A DNA stretch of 64,000 nt from Prevotella sp. tc2-28. GTDB lineage: Bacteria > Bacteroidota > Bacteroidia > Bacteroidales > Bacteroidaceae. The notes beneath the pieces are model-generated. The model did not search any database. It was not told where the DNA came from and was given only the letters and a program-made list of their open reading frames with translations. Of this stretch, positions 26,779-35,890 are shown piece after piece. The first letter of the stretch is position 1; each line of letters begins with the position of its first letter. The stretch is taken from contig NZ_FNRE01000003.1 of NCBI RefSeq assembly GCF_900107705.1, positions 207,785 through 271,784 on the forward strand. Direction: 5' to 3'. Position numbers and translations under genes: made by a program.

Positions 26779-28296
26779 ATGATGATTATGAAAAAACAAC
26801 TACTTTTACTCGCTATGATTTTGCTACCTTTGGTGGCGAATGCTCACGACATTGAAGTTCAGAATGCCGATGGTGTGACTATTTATTACAACTACACTAA
26901 TAATGGTACGGAACTATCAGTCACCTTTAAGGGGGCTAAATACAATTATTATTCAAACGAATATCAAGGCAATGTTGTTATCCCTGAGGAAGTAAACTAC
27001 ATGAACAGGACACGCAAGGTGACGAGCATTGGAAATTCTGCGTTCTCTGATTGCTCTAGCCTTACCTCTATCACCATCCCCAATGGTGTGACGAGCATTG
27101 GAGGTAGTGCGTTCTCTGGTTGCTCTGGCCTCACCTCCGTCACCATCCCCAACAGTGTGACGAGCATTGGAAATAGTGCGTTCTCTGGTTGCTCTGGCCT
27201 CACCTCCGTCACCATCCCCAACAGCGTGACGAGCATTGGAAATGATGCGTTCCATGGTTGCTCTAGCCTTAACTCCTTCACCATCCCCAATAGCGTGACG
27301 ACTATAGGAGAACGCGCATTCCATGGTTGCTCTAGCCTTACCTCTTTAACCATCCCCAATAGCGTGACGAGCATTGGAGATCGTGCGTTCGAGGGTTGCT
27401 CTGGCCTTACCTCCGTCACCATCCCCAATAGTGTGACGTTCATCGGAGTTTATGCGTTCAGTAATTGCTCTGGCCTCACCTCTATCACCATCCCCAACAG
27501 TGTGACGAGAATTGGATATTATGCGTTCAGTAATTGCTCTGGCCTTACCTCCGTCACCATCGGCAATAGTGTGACGAGCATTGGAGATCGTGCGTTCGAT
27601 GGAGTCGATATTCCAACTATCATTTCTCTGATAGAGAATCCATTTAAGATAACAGGAAAGACATCGGATTATAGAACTTTTACACAAAACACATTCAATA
27701 ATGCGACGCTGTATGTTCCGAAGGGTACTATAGATAAGTACAAGGCAACTGATGGTTGGAAAGACTTCCTGTTTATTGAAGAAGGAACGGGCGGTGGTGA
27801 CACACCAACTACGCAGAAGTGCGAGAAGCCTACCATCAGCTATGAGAATGGAAAACTAACGTTTAGTAGTGCTACAGATGGCGCCGTCTGCCAATACTCC
27901 ATAACCGATACGGACATCAAGGCTGGAAGTGGAAATGAGGTGCAGCTAAACGTCACTTATACCATCAGTGTCTATGCCACCAAGTCGGGCTACGACAACT
28001 CTGAAACAGCAACGGCTACCCTTTGCTGGATAGATGCTACACCACAGACGGAAGGTATCACCAACGGCATCGCCAACATCCCTGCCCAGGCTGTACTGAT
28101 TCAAAGTGAGGGTGGAGCCATTCACGTGCAAGGTGTAGATGAAGGCACGCAGGTCAATGTATATAGCGTCAATGGCACTCAGGCTGGTTCAGCTATCAGT
28201 CAGAGTGGTGCAGCAACTATCAATACGAACCTACAACCTGGCTCTATCGCCATCGTAAAGATTGGCCAAAAGAGCGTTAAAGTCGTGATTAAGTGA
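26779..28296 (+). CDS. BspA-like leucine-rich repeat surface protein with C-terminal sorting domain
   Basis: 505 residues from the first of three closely spaced Mets (26779, 26782, 26788). Signal peptide about 4-22 (LLLLAMILLPLVANA), an N-terminal beta region, then eight 23-residue Treponema/BspA-type repeats of the form TSIGNSAFSGCSGLTSVTIP (27022-27573). A flexible linker follows, then FIVAR/chitobiase-like segments with TISVYATKSGYDNSET, and a C-terminal beta domain ending KIGQKSVKVVIK that resembles a type IX secretion sorting domain. Such proteins mediate binding to host or fibre surfaces. The sorting-domain call is from resemblance. Confidence 0.85.
   Translation: MMIMKKQLLLLAMILLPLVANAHDIEVQNADGVTIYYNYTNNGTELSVTFKGAKYNYYSNEYQGNVVIPEEVNYMNRTRKVTSIGNSAFSDCSSLTSITIPNGVTSIGGSAFSGCSGLTSVTIPNSVTSIGNSAFSGCSGLTSVTIPNSVTSIGNDAFHGCSSLNSFTIPNSVTTIGERAFHGCSSLTSLTIPNSVTSIGDRAFEGCSGLTSVTIPNSVTFIGVYAFSNCSGLTSITIPNSVTRIGYYAFSNCSGLTSVTIGNSVTSIGDRAFDGVDIPTIISLIENPFKITGKTSDYRTFTQNTFNNATLYVPKGTIDKYKATDGWKDFLFIEEGTGGGDTPTTQKCEKPTISYENGKLTFSSATDGAVCQYSITDTDIKAGSGNEVQLNVTYTISVYATKSGYDNSETATATLCWIDATPQTEGITNGIANIPAQAVLIQSEGGAIHVQGVDEGTQVNVYSVNGTQAGSAISQSGAATINTNLQPGSIAIVKIGQKSVKVVIK
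27022..27573 (+). repeat. Eight tandem 69-bp LRR units inside the BspA-like gene
   Basis: Each 69-bp unit encodes one 23-residue LRR_5 repeat. Long stretches such as GGTTGCTCTGGCCT and ACCATCCCCAA are nearly identical between neighbouring units, so the copy number could change by recombination. A ninth degenerate unit follows. Confidence 0.9.
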
Positions 28297-28344
28297 GAAT
28301 AAAGCAGAGCTCTGGGTCGTGATTAAGTAAGAGAAGAACCAACA

Positions 28345-28422
28345 TTTCTCCGAAAGTAATTTCAATTACTCCGAATAGAAATTAAATTTCTCCAAAAGTA
28401 ACGAAAATTACTTTCGGAGAAA
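28345..28422. repeat. Perfect 18-bp inverted repeat after the BspA-like gene
   Basis: TTTCTCCGAAAGTAATTT (28345-28362) is matched by AAATTACTTTCGGAGAAA (28405-28422). The loop holds two related half-units (TTACTCCGAATAG and TTTCTCCAAAAGTAA). It may serve as a terminator or processing site for the upstream gene. Confidence 0.7.
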
Positions 28423-28428
28423 TAGAAA

Positions 28429-28701
28429 TTTCAATTTTACCCTAACATCCTAACCTTTTTGCGTCAAACCACGATATACAGGGTGTTTGAGCACGTTAGG
28501 GACAAAGGGTTGTCCCTAACCTCTCCCTAACGTTTTTGCCTCTGGAGACTCACATCATTGAAACCCCAAGGTGAAAATGTAATAGGTTACCCAAAATGTG
28601 AGGGAGACGTTAGGGAGAACTAAAAAGGGTAACGTGGTTCAAACGCCCTGTACATCGGCATTTGAGAGGGGTGACGTTAGGGTGTTAGGGTAAATTTGAA
28701 A
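28429..28701. repeat. About 273-bp imperfect inverted repeat, MITE-like
   Basis: The left half starting TTTCAATTTTACCCTAACA and the reverse complement of the right half starting TTTCAAATTTACCCTAACA run in parallel for about 100 bp. They share CCTAAC, CGATRTACAGGG, GTTTGA, ACGTTA and TCCCTAACG. The centre near 28565 pairs CTCACAT with ATGTGAG. There is no open frame of note inside. It could be a non-autonomous mobile element or a large RNA hairpin. Confidence 0.7.
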
Positions 28702-28730
28702 AAACTTTTTTCTGCGTCGAATAAGGGACA

Positions 28731-28832
28731 CTTATTGATCAATAAGGAACGGTTATTGCAAAATAACCTTGGGTATTAATGGTAGCCGGGAGTCCGTAGG
28801 CTTCGGACTCTCAGTCCGAGCCGTTCGGACTG
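28731..28832. repeat. Cluster of short palindromes
   Basis: CTTATTGATCAATAAG (28731-28746) is a perfect 16-bp palindrome. GAGTCCG/CGGACTC (28790-28796/28804-28810) and CAGTCCGA/TCGGACTG (28812-28819/28825-28832) form two adjacent hairpins with the same GTCCG core. No gene is visible here. Confidence 0.6.
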
Positions 28833-28850
28833 GCAGTTCGTCGGGACGGA

Positions 28851-28890
28851 CAAAAAAAAGAGGCTGACTCAATGTGGTCGGCCTCTTTTG
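28851..28890 (-). terminator. Terminator of the bamD-rpoZ-DUF4293 unit
   Basis: On the minus strand AGAGGCCGAC pairs with GTCAGCCTCT (stem arms 28859-28869 and 28877-28886), followed by T8. Confidence 0.85.
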
Positions 28891-28900
28891 TGTATCAGTT

Positions 28901-29251
28901 TTATCGAATGCGGTCAGCTGAGCGGACTAGCTTTTCATCTGCAATGATGCCTCGTCGTGCCAAGAAGCACAGGATGGCTGCAATGATGGGGAAGCAGGCT
29001 GTGATGGGCAATTGCTCGGCGGCTTTACCTTGCTGGATAAGCGCTGCCAATGCAATGTACCATGCGAAGTTGGCAACGATGCTTACCAGACAGAGGGTGG
29101 CCTGTCGCTTGCGGTTCTTATAAAGGAATATGGCGTAGAGGGCTATAGCCGATGCGAAAATCTGTATCACGAAAAGGGGCCATGCCTGAAAATGTACCAT
29201 TCCCAAGATAACGGCAACGAGCAGGAATAGCGTTTGCTTGCGCTGTATCAT
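28901..29251 (-). CDS. DUF4293 integral membrane protein
   Basis: 116 residues with four predicted membrane helices. It starts MIQRKQTLFLL, the typical N-terminus of DUF4293, and has a basic cytoplasmic loop YKNRKRQ and a C-terminal ARRGIIADEKLVRS. Function unknown. It is the last gene of the bamD-rpoZ-DUF4293 unit, 6 nt after rpoZ, an order conserved in Bacteroidetes. Confidence 0.85.
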   Translation of the reverse strand: MIQRKQTLFLLVAVILGMVHFQAWPLFVIQIFASAIALYAIFLYKNRKRQATLCLVSIVANFAWYIALAALIQQGKAAEQLPITACFPIIAAILCFLARRGIIADEKLVRSADRIR

Positions 29252-29257
29252 ACCGGA

Positions 29258-29599
29258 TTAGTCGTTAGCTTGCATTTGAGCCTCATGGGCAGGATCACGC
29301 CAATAAATCTTGTTCTCTACAAACTCTTGCGTTGCCAGGAGTGATGGTTTCGGCAGCTTCTCATAATAGCGTGAAATCTCTATCTGTTCGCGGTTCTCGA
29401 AGACCTCCTCGAGAGAATCGTTATAGGAAGCGAACTCTGCCAGTTTCTTTGACAGGTCTTCCTTGATCTGAATGCTAATCTGGTTGGCACGCTTAGAGAT
29501 AATGGCGACACTCTCGTAGATGTTGCCAGTCTCTTCACAAAGATCCATAATGTTGCGGGTAACGGTGTTTACCGGTGCTTTTGATTTCTTGTAATCCAT
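29258..29599 (-). CDS. rpoZ: RNA polymerase omega subunit
   Basis: 113 residues of the Bacteroidetes-type omega/Rpb6 family. It assists assembly of the RNA polymerase core by binding beta-prime. The core is VAIISKRANQISIQIKEDL, a divergent form of the omega signature, with an acidic C-terminal extension. It lies between bamD and DUF4293 in the expected order. Confidence 0.82.
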   Translation of the reverse strand: MDYKKSKAPVNTVTRNIMDLCEETGNIYESVAIISKRANQISIQIKEDLSKKLAEFASYNDSLEEVFENREQIEISRYYEKLPKPSLLATQEFVENKIYWRDPAHEAQMQAND

Positions 29600-29657
29600 C
29601 TTTATTATTTGTTTGACTATTTACGTTTTGACTATTTTCTGTTGTCACTTTAACCAT

Positions 29658-30485
29658 TTAATCGCCGGTGATGCGCTTGCATTTTGCGATATATTTCTGA
29701 GCAGTTTCACACTCCTTGGAATCGGGAAACTCGTTGAGGAATCCGTAGCACTCATCCTCAGCCTCACGATAGCGGTCTATGCGCTTTTCCTCAGAGCTAT
29801 TCTCAGCCAACTGGTACTTGCTCTTCATGATGAGGACGGAGAATTTCTCGCGCAAATCCGTATAGGGATAAGCCTTGAGGGCGTTCTGAGCCGTGATGAT
29901 ACATGACTCGTAGTTCGACTCGGTATTGGAGTTGATATTACCGAAATAACCACCCAGGTTGTAATAGAGCTTAGCTGACAGATATTCCTTTTGAACCAAG
30001 TTGTCCTGCAAGACGAAAAGATGCTGCTGGGCATCTTCACGGCGTGGAGAGTCAGGATAGTTGTCAATGAAGTTCTGGTAGGCATTGATAGCAGCAATCG
30101 TAGGACTCTGGTCCAAACGCGGCTCGGGAACATTCTCGTAGAGAGACTGACCGATGTAGAAAGAAGCCTGCTCAGCAAAGTCGCCCTTGGGATAGCTGCT
30201 GTAATACTTTCGGAAGGTGGCACTGGCAGCATCGTAGTCGCGGTTGCAGTATTGTGCCATTCCCAGCATATAAAGGCTCTCCTGGGCATTTCCACGTCCT
30301 TTCTGGACGGTGACCAGTTCTTGCAGCAAGGCAGCACTCTGCTGGAACTTACCCTTGGCATAGCATTCTTTGGCATATTCGTACTTATAAGCGTTGTCGG
30401 CAACCTTATAAACACGGTTAAACTCAGTAGCACATCCAGTAAACAGGACAGCCATGCAGAGCGTTATGATATTGTTCTTTTTCAT
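29658..30485 (-). CDS. bamD: Outer membrane assembly lipoprotein BamD
   Basis: 275 residues. Lipoprotein signal with lipobox LFTGC (Cys about 18), then five TPR repeats (about 25-250) including YAKECYAKGKFQQSAALLQE and NYPDSPRREDAQQHL. It is the essential lipoprotein of the BAM complex that inserts outer-membrane barrels. The start was placed at 30485, since the frame extension upstream lacks a signal peptide and crosses the -7 box at 30506-30513. Confidence 0.92.
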   Translation of the reverse strand: MKKNNIITLCMAVLFTGCATEFNRVYKVADNAYKYEYAKECYAKGKFQQSAALLQELVTVQKGRGNAQESLYMLGMAQYCNRDYDAASATFRKYYSSYPKGDFAEQASFYIGQSLYENVPEPRLDQSPTIAAINAYQNFIDNYPDSPRREDAQQHLFVLQDNLVQKEYLSAKLYYNLGGYFGNINSNTESNYESCIITAQNALKAYPYTDLREKFSVLIMKSKYQLAENSSEEKRIDRYREAEDECYGFLNEFPDSKECETAQKYIAKCKRITGD

Positions 30486-30505
30486 CAACAATCGATTTTG
30501 ACGTG

Positions 30506-30595
30506 CAAAATTAATCATTTTCCCGCGAAAAGCAATGGTTTTTTGATAAAAATTAGGGAAATTAGCAGCGAATTAGGATATTTTTCGTACTTTTG
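30506..30595. promoter_or_regulatory. Divergent promoters of bamD and uvrB
   Basis: TAATTTTG on the minus strand (30506-30513) serves bamD, 20 nt before its ATG. TACTTTTG on the plus strand (30588-30595) serves uvrB, with only 6 nt between the box and the ATG at 30602, so the uvrB transcript is predicted to have almost no leader. Confidence 0.7.
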
Positions 30596-30601
30596 CATGA
30601 T

Positions 30602-32623
30602 ATGAACTTTCAATTAACATCAAAATACAAACCCACAGGTGACCAACCGGAGGCCATCCGTCAGCTGACTGACGGACTGGAACGGGGTGACAAGGCACAG
30701 GTATTATTGGGCGTGACGGGATCAGGCAAGACCTTCACGGTGGCCAACGTGATAGCCAACGTGAACAAACCGACGCTCATCTTATCGCATAACAAGACGC
30801 TGGCAGCCCAGTTGTATGAAGAGATGCGAGGATTTTTTCCGGAGAATGCAGTAGAATATTATGTCAGTTATTATGACTACTATCAACCGGAAGCTTATCT
30901 GCCTACGACTGACGTCTACATAGAAAAAGACTTAGCCATCAACGAAGAGATAGACCGGCTAAGACTGCGCGCCGTAAGTGCCTTGATGTCAGGACGGAAA
31001 GATGTCATTGTGGTATCTTCGGTTAGCTGTATTTACGGAATGGGGAGTCCCGTTGCGCTCAACGAGAACATCATCGAGATTCATCGTGGACAGATTCTAG
31101 ACCGCAATGCGCTGTTAAGAAAATTGGTTACTTCGCTTTATGTCAGAAACGACCTGGAACTGAAGCGTGGAAACTTTCGCGTGAAGGGTGACACCATTGA
31201 CATTGCAATAGCCTATAGCGAAGTGATTCTACGTGTCACATTCTGGGATGACGAGATAGACATGATAGAGGAACTGGACAGCATGACCATGCAACGCATG
31301 GCGTCTTTTCAGGAATACAAGCTATACCCTGCCAACCTCTTCATGACCACTCAAGAGCAAACGAACATCGCCATCCGGCATATACAGGACGACCTGGTGA
31401 AGCAGGTGGCCTTCTTTGAAGAACAAGGTGATTCGCTGAAAGCCCAACGCATCAAAGAACGTGTAGAGTACGACATGGAGATGATTAAGGAACTGGGGCA
31501 CTGCTCTGGTATCGAGAACTATTCACGCTATTTTGACGGTCGAGAAGCAGGAGAACGCCCCTATTGTCTGCTGGACTTCTTCCCCGAGGATTACCTGATG
31601 GTCATTGACGAGAGTCATGTCAGCGTGCCGCAAATCAGTGCGATGTATGGAGGCGACCGGGCAAGAAAGACCAATCTGGTAGAATACGGATTCCGACTGC
31701 CCGCAGCCTTTGACAACCGTCCACTACGTTTTGAGGAGTTCCAAGAGATGACGCACCAGGTCATCTACGTCTCAGCAACACCCGCAGACTACGAACTGAA
31801 CGAAGCCGAGGGTGTGGTGGTAGAGCAATTAATACGTCCCACAGGACTGTTAGACCCCATCATCGAAGTTCGGCCTACAGAGAACCAGATTGACGACCTG
31901 ATGGACGAGATACAGACGCGTATCAGCAGGAAGGAACGCGTGCTGGTGACGACGCTGACCAAGCGCATGGCCGAGGAGACCAGCGAATTCTTACTAAACC
32001 ACGGTATCCAAACGGCCTATATCCACAGCGAGGTCAAGACGCTGGAACGAGTACAAATCTTAGAGAACCTGCGTAATGGCACCTACGACGTATTGGTTGG
32101 TGTCAATCTGCTGCGCGAGGGACTTGACTTACCCGAAGTGTCACTCGTTGCCATCCTTGATGCCGACAAAGAAGGTTTCTTGCGCTCACATCGTTCGCTG
32201 ACACAGACAGCAGGACGAGCAGCCCGCAATGTCAACGGCAAGGTGATCATGTATGCCGACAACATTACAGCATCCATGCAGTTGACCATTGACGAGACCC
32301 TGCGCAGACGCTCGAAGCAGATGAAGTACAACGAGGAACATGGCATCACGCCTACACAAATCAAGAAGGCGCTGAACACATCACTTGTTGAATTAGAAAA
32401 ACAAGCCAACGGTCAGAAACCAGAGACAAGCACGAAGAAAGCCACGGTCACCTTTGCTGCCGACCCGATTATTGAGCGCATGACACGCCAGCAACTGGAG
32501 AAGAGCATCAATGAGACGACCCGACTAATGAAAGAAGCAGCTAAAAACATGGACTTCCTGCAGGCTGCCCAGTATCGTGACGAAATTGTACGGCTGCAGC
32601 AAGAATTGGAGCTGAAGGATTAA
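30602..32623 (+). CDS. uvrB: Excinuclease ABC subunit B
   Basis: 673-residue DNA damage-verifying helicase of nucleotide excision repair. Walker A is LGVTGSGKTFT, the beta-hairpin region contains YYVSYYDYYQPEAYLP, then DESHVS, the helicase motifs VLVTTLTKRMAEE and QTAGRAARN, and a C-terminal UVR motif (about 635-670) that binds UvrC. I use the ATG at 30602; the TTG nine bases earlier is part of the -7 box. Confidence 0.97.
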   Translation: MNFQLTSKYKPTGDQPEAIRQLTDGLERGDKAQVLLGVTGSGKTFTVANVIANVNKPTLILSHNKTLAAQLYEEMRGFFPENAVEYYVSYYDYYQPEAYLPTTDVYIEKDLAINEEIDRLRLRAVSALMSGRKDVIVVSSVSCIYGMGSPVALNENIIEIHRGQILDRNALLRKLVTSLYVRNDLELKRGNFRVKGDTIDIAIAYSEVILRVTFWDDEIDMIEELDSMTMQRMASFQEYKLYPANLFMTTQEQTNIAIRHIQDDLVKQVAFFEEQGDSLKAQRIKERVEYDMEMIKELGHCSGIENYSRYFDGREAGERPYCLLDFFPEDYLMVIDESHVSVPQISAMYGGDRARKTNLVEYGFRLPAAFDNRPLRFEEFQEMTHQVIYVSATPADYELNEAEGVVVEQLIRPTGLLDPIIEVRPTENQIDDLMDEIQTRISRKERVLVTTLTKRMAEETSEFLLNHGIQTAYIHSEVKTLERVQILENLRNGTYDVLVGVNLLREGLDLPEVSLVAILDADKEGFLRSHRSLTQTAGRAARNVNGKVIMYADNITASMQLTIDETLRRRSKQMKYNEEHGITPTQIKKALNTSLVELEKQANGQKPETSTKKATVTFAADPIIERMTRQQLEKSINETTRLMKEAAKNMDFLQAAQYRDEIVRLQQELELKD

Positions 32624-32681
32624 AAAAATAAAAAAATGTAGAATTGAAAGGTCCGATGTCCTATTTTAAAAATATTATTTG

Positions 32682-32689
32682 TACTTTTG
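32682..32689 (+). promoter_or_regulatory. -7 box of the DUF4468-porin unit
   Basis: TACTTTTG, 42 nt before the ATG at 32732. Confidence 0.6.
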
Positions 32690-32731
32690 CAGCATCATAA
32701 CAACAACGAAAAAACTTCAATACAAATATCT

Positions 32732-33355
32732 ATGAGAAAGTTCATCCTATCATTGCTGGCATTGGCACCCATGGTTATGTATGCACAAGACAACACATGG
32801 GAACGTCCTGAAGAAGAACAACAGGAAGAAGTGGTAAAGCAAAAAGAAAACCCCAATGCAAAATACCTAAGGGGAGCTGTTCCCGAGGTTGACGGAAAGG
32901 TTGTATTCAGCACACATATCGCTGCTCCTGGCAAGACTGCTGCTCAGGTCTACGACATCCTGCATACCTACATGCAAAAGATGATGAAGGAAAAGAACCA
33001 GTTGGAGAACACGCGGTTCATTGAAGAAGACGCCCAGAAGCATGTGCTGACTGCCAGCTTTGAGGAATGGCTCGTGTTTAAGGCATCAGCCATCGTGTTG
33101 GACCGCACCCGTTTCTATTATGCGCTCAAGGCCGAGTGCAAGGACGGTGGTGCAGATGTATCGATAAGTCATATCCGCTATCTGTATGAAGAGGAGCGCA
33201 ACCCAGAGCGTTACACCGCAGAGGATTGGATTACGGACAAGGAGGCTGTCAACAAGAAAAACACCAAGCTCTATCCTGGTTCGGGCAAATTCCGCAGGAA
33301 GACCATCGACCGCAAGGACTTTTTGTTTAACAAATTCGAGTCGTTGCTGAAATGA
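32732..33355 (+). CDS. DUF4468 domain secreted protein
   Basis: 207 residues with a signal peptide (MRKFILSLLALAPMVMYAQ), an acidic glutamate-rich stretch, and a DUF4468 domain (about 50-160) of the TBP-like fold with YDILHTYMQKMM and a long basic C-terminus. Periplasmic or outer-membrane associated, function unknown. The start was moved to the signal-peptide Met. Its stop overlaps the next start (ATGA), so it is coupled to the small membrane protein and the porin. Confidence 0.8.
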   Translation: MRKFILSLLALAPMVMYAQDNTWERPEEEQQEEVVKQKENPNAKYLRGAVPEVDGKVVFSTHIAAPGKTAAQVYDILHTYMQKMMKEKNQLENTRFIEEDAQKHVLTASFEEWLVFKASAIVLDRTRFYYALKAECKDGGADVSISHIRYLYEEERNPERYTAEDWITDKEAVNKKNTKLYPGSGKFRRKTIDRKDFLFNKFESLLK

Positions 33356-33528
33356 GCATGAAGGTTTTACGCAATTGGCTGAGCTTTATCTTTATAGTTG
33401 GCGCCATCGTGGGACTGATAGTCTATTTCTACCATTCCCGTGAGACGGGTATCTACATCATCCTTGCCTCGATGATTGTGAAGTTCACGGAGGCAGCACT
33501 CAGAATGATTAAACAAAATGAAGAATAA
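33352..33528 (+). CDS. Small two-helix membrane protein
   Basis: 58 residues (MSMKVLRNWLSFIFIVGAIV... ending IKQNEE). Two predicted membrane helices, about 9-26 and 34-48, separated by YHSRETG, with a charged C-terminus. The ATG overlaps the DUF4468 stop, and the 3' end overlaps the porin start by 11 bp, so all three are translationally coupled. A second in-frame Met two codons later is an alternative start. Function unknown. Confidence 0.8.
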   Translation: MSMKVLRNWLSFIFIVGAIVGLIVYFYHSRETGIYIILASMIVKFTEAALRMIKQNEE

Positions 33529-35890
33529 AAAACTCCTAATACTCCTGCTTACAGCCTGCATTGCCTCGTCATTGCAGGCTCAAGTGTATAATGAGATGGA
33601 TGCCAGCGGCAATATTACACAACGTGGCTTTGGCAATGAAACAGATCTCTTCAACCCGAACAAGCGAGACAGTACCAAGGCCAGCAATAAAGTAGTGCCG
33701 AAAGGAGTCTGGGCGTGGACTGTGGACCGTCGGTTTGGCGATATCACCAAAATGCCCTTGGACACCATGCCACACCTGTATCAGAACACGATATACAACA
33801 CAGGAATATACGGAGAATACAATTCTATAGGCAACAACTATACCGCTCGCCAGAACCGTATTTTCATCGACCGGAAGAAGTTCAGCGAGTTTTTCTTCAT
33901 CGACCCCTATGACTATACAACCAAGGAACCAGACCAGTTCCTTTATCTGAACACCCTGTCGCCCTATACCAATATCAGCTACGACAACTGTGGTGACAAG
34001 CAGAATGGCGAGGACCACATCGATGCCAAGTTCGGCGTGAATGTCAATAAGCAACTGGGATTAGGATTCGACCTGGACTACTATTATGCGCGAGGATATT
34101 ACCAAAACCAAGCGAACTCACACTTCCGCGCCTCGCTGTACACGACTTATGTGGGCGACCGTTACCAATTGCATTTCCTGGGGTCAGCCTATCATCGTAA
34201 GGCCAGTGAGAACGGTGGTATCACCAATGATAATTACATCACCCATCCGGAATTGGAAACCACCCAATATTCAGAGGAGGAAATTCCCACCGTGCTCTCG
34301 AAAAACTGGAACCGCAACAACTCACAGCACTTATTTCTGTCACACCGCTATAACATCGGCTTTTACCGTAAGGTGAAAATGACTGAAGAAGAAATCAAGG
34401 CGCGTCAGTTTGCCCAACAGTCGGCCAAGAAGAAAGAGGAACGCGAGATGAAGGAGAAAGGCGGTGTGATGCGCAATGAAAAATTGGGGCGCAAGGGCAA
34501 CGAACCGGTAGCAGAAGTTCCCAAGGGTCGTCCTTCAGATGCAAAGATTATGGGTGATGAACCTGGCTCCAAGAAGACGGAGATAACGACGGACAGCACC
34601 CGTGTGAAAGTGGAGTCGCAGGAAATGATGGACAGTCTGATGGCGGCAAAAGCCATACAAGACTCCATCGATGCCACAATGAAGCGGGAATATGTACCAG
34701 TGACAAGTATCATCCACACCCTGGACTTGAACAACTACGACCGCATCTACCAAGCCCACACATCGCCAGAGGACTACTATGCCAACACGTACTACGACAA
34801 GAATTATGAAGGCGAGGCTGGCGGATTAGCCATCTACGACAAATACCAGTTTACTTCTATCAAGAATACCTTCGCCTTGGCATTGTTGGAGGGATTCAAC
34901 AAATACATGAAGGCTGGCCTGAAAGGCTTTGTCGCTTATGAAATGGAACATTACAAGATGCCCGCACTCATGGATGGCGCCACCGACTATCATCTAGGCA
35001 AAAACACAGAAGGTGAATTGTCTGTGGGTGGACAGCTATCGAAGACACAAGGCAGGACATTCCATTTCAACGTAGGAGCAGAAGTAAACGTGGCTGGTAG
35101 AAAGCAAGGTGCGTTGGCACTCGACTTTAGTACTGATGTGAACTTCAAGTTCTTGGGTGACACCGTGCGACTTGCGGCAAAGGCATTCTTCCACCGTACG
35201 ATGCCCAGCTATTTCCATGAGCATTTCTTGTCGAAGCACCTCAAATGGGATCAAAGCTTGAAAGGTGAAACGCATACGCACCTGGAGGGACTGTTCTCCT
35301 ATGACAAGACAAATACCCAGTTACGCATTGCCGTCGACGAGTTGCAGAATCATATCTATTATGGTATGAGCTATGAGACAACGAGTAATGGTCGCGAGCA
35401 ACTGACAGGTGGTGTTTTTCAGGAGAGTGGCAATATCAATGTACTGACGGCTCAGCTGAAACAGACATTTACGCTGGGCGTGCTGAATTGGGAGAATGTG
35501 TTGACCTACCAGAATTCTAGCAACAAAGACGTGCTTCCCCTACCCGACTTTAACGTTTTCACCAACCTCTTCCTAAAATTCAAAGTCGCCAAGGTGCTCT
35601 TGGTGGAGTTAGGCGGATGTGCTACCTACTTCACAAAATACAACGCACCAGACTATCTGCCTCAGATTGGACAGTTTGCCGTTCAACAGAACGCTGAAAG
35701 CAGGATGGAGATTGGAGGATATCCCTTTGTAGACGTCTATGCCAACATGCATCTGAAGCGTGCACGATTCTTTGTTTCAATGAGTCATGTGAATGCAGGA
35801 TCAGGCAACAAGGGCTACTTCCTGGCTCCCCACTATCCTACCAATACGCGTGTGTTGCGCTTTGGTGTCAGCTGGAATTTCTACAACTAA
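33518..35890 (+). CDS. Putative porin, outer-membrane beta barrel
   Basis: 790 residues. Signal peptide about 1-21 (SLQAQ), then a long series of alternating hydrophobic strands that ends in a typical outer-membrane C-terminal strand, FGVSWNFYN. A low-complexity charged insertion (about residues 290-390, rich in KKEERE and DSTRV) interrupts the barrel and could form an extracellular or periplasmic loop. From memory it resembles the Bacteroidetes putative porin family. It is coupled to DUF4468 and a small membrane protein. Its stop overlaps the convergent HD gene stop. Confidence 0.8.
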   Translation: MKNKKLLILLLTACIASSLQAQVYNEMDASGNITQRGFGNETDLFNPNKRDSTKASNKVVPKGVWAWTVDRRFGDITKMPLDTMPHLYQNTIYNTGIYGEYNSIGNNYTARQNRIFIDRKKFSEFFFIDPYDYTTKEPDQFLYLNTLSPYTNISYDNCGDKQNGEDHIDAKFGVNVNKQLGLGFDLDYYYARGYYQNQANSHFRASLYTTYVGDRYQLHFLGSAYHRKASENGGITNDNYITHPELETTQYSEEEIPTVLSKNWNRNNSQHLFLSHRYNIGFYRKVKMTEEEIKARQFAQQSAKKKEEREMKEKGGVMRNEKLGRKGNEPVAEVPKGRPSDAKIMGDEPGSKKTEITTDSTRVKVESQEMMDSLMAAKAIQDSIDATMKREYVPVTSIIHTLDLNNYDRIYQAHTSPEDYYANTYYDKNYEGEAGGLAIYDKYQFTSIKNTFALALLEGFNKYMKAGLKGFVAYEMEHYKMPALMDGATDYHLGKNTEGELSVGGQLSKTQGRTFHFNVGAEVNVAGRKQGALALDFSTDVNFKFLGDTVRLAAKAFFHRTMPSYFHEHFLSKHLKWDQSLKGETHTHLEGLFSYDKTNTQLRIAVDELQNHIYYGMSYETTSNGREQLTGGVFQESGNINVLTAQLKQTFTLGVLNWENVLTYQNSSNKDVLPLPDFNVFTNLFLKFKVAKVLLVELGGCATYFTKYNAPDYLPQIGQFAVQQNAESRMEIGGYPFVDVYANMHLKRARFFVSMSHVNAGSGNKGYFLAPHYPTNTRVLRFGVSWNFYN

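Noticed and set aside
27022..27573. Possible CRISPR-like regular repeat
   Set aside because: The 69-bp period is in frame and encodes LRR units with no spacers.
26953..27687. Three overlapping open frames on the minus strand with repeated segments
   Set aside because: They are the antisense of the 69-bp LRR repeats; a repeat length divisible by three keeps all frames open together.
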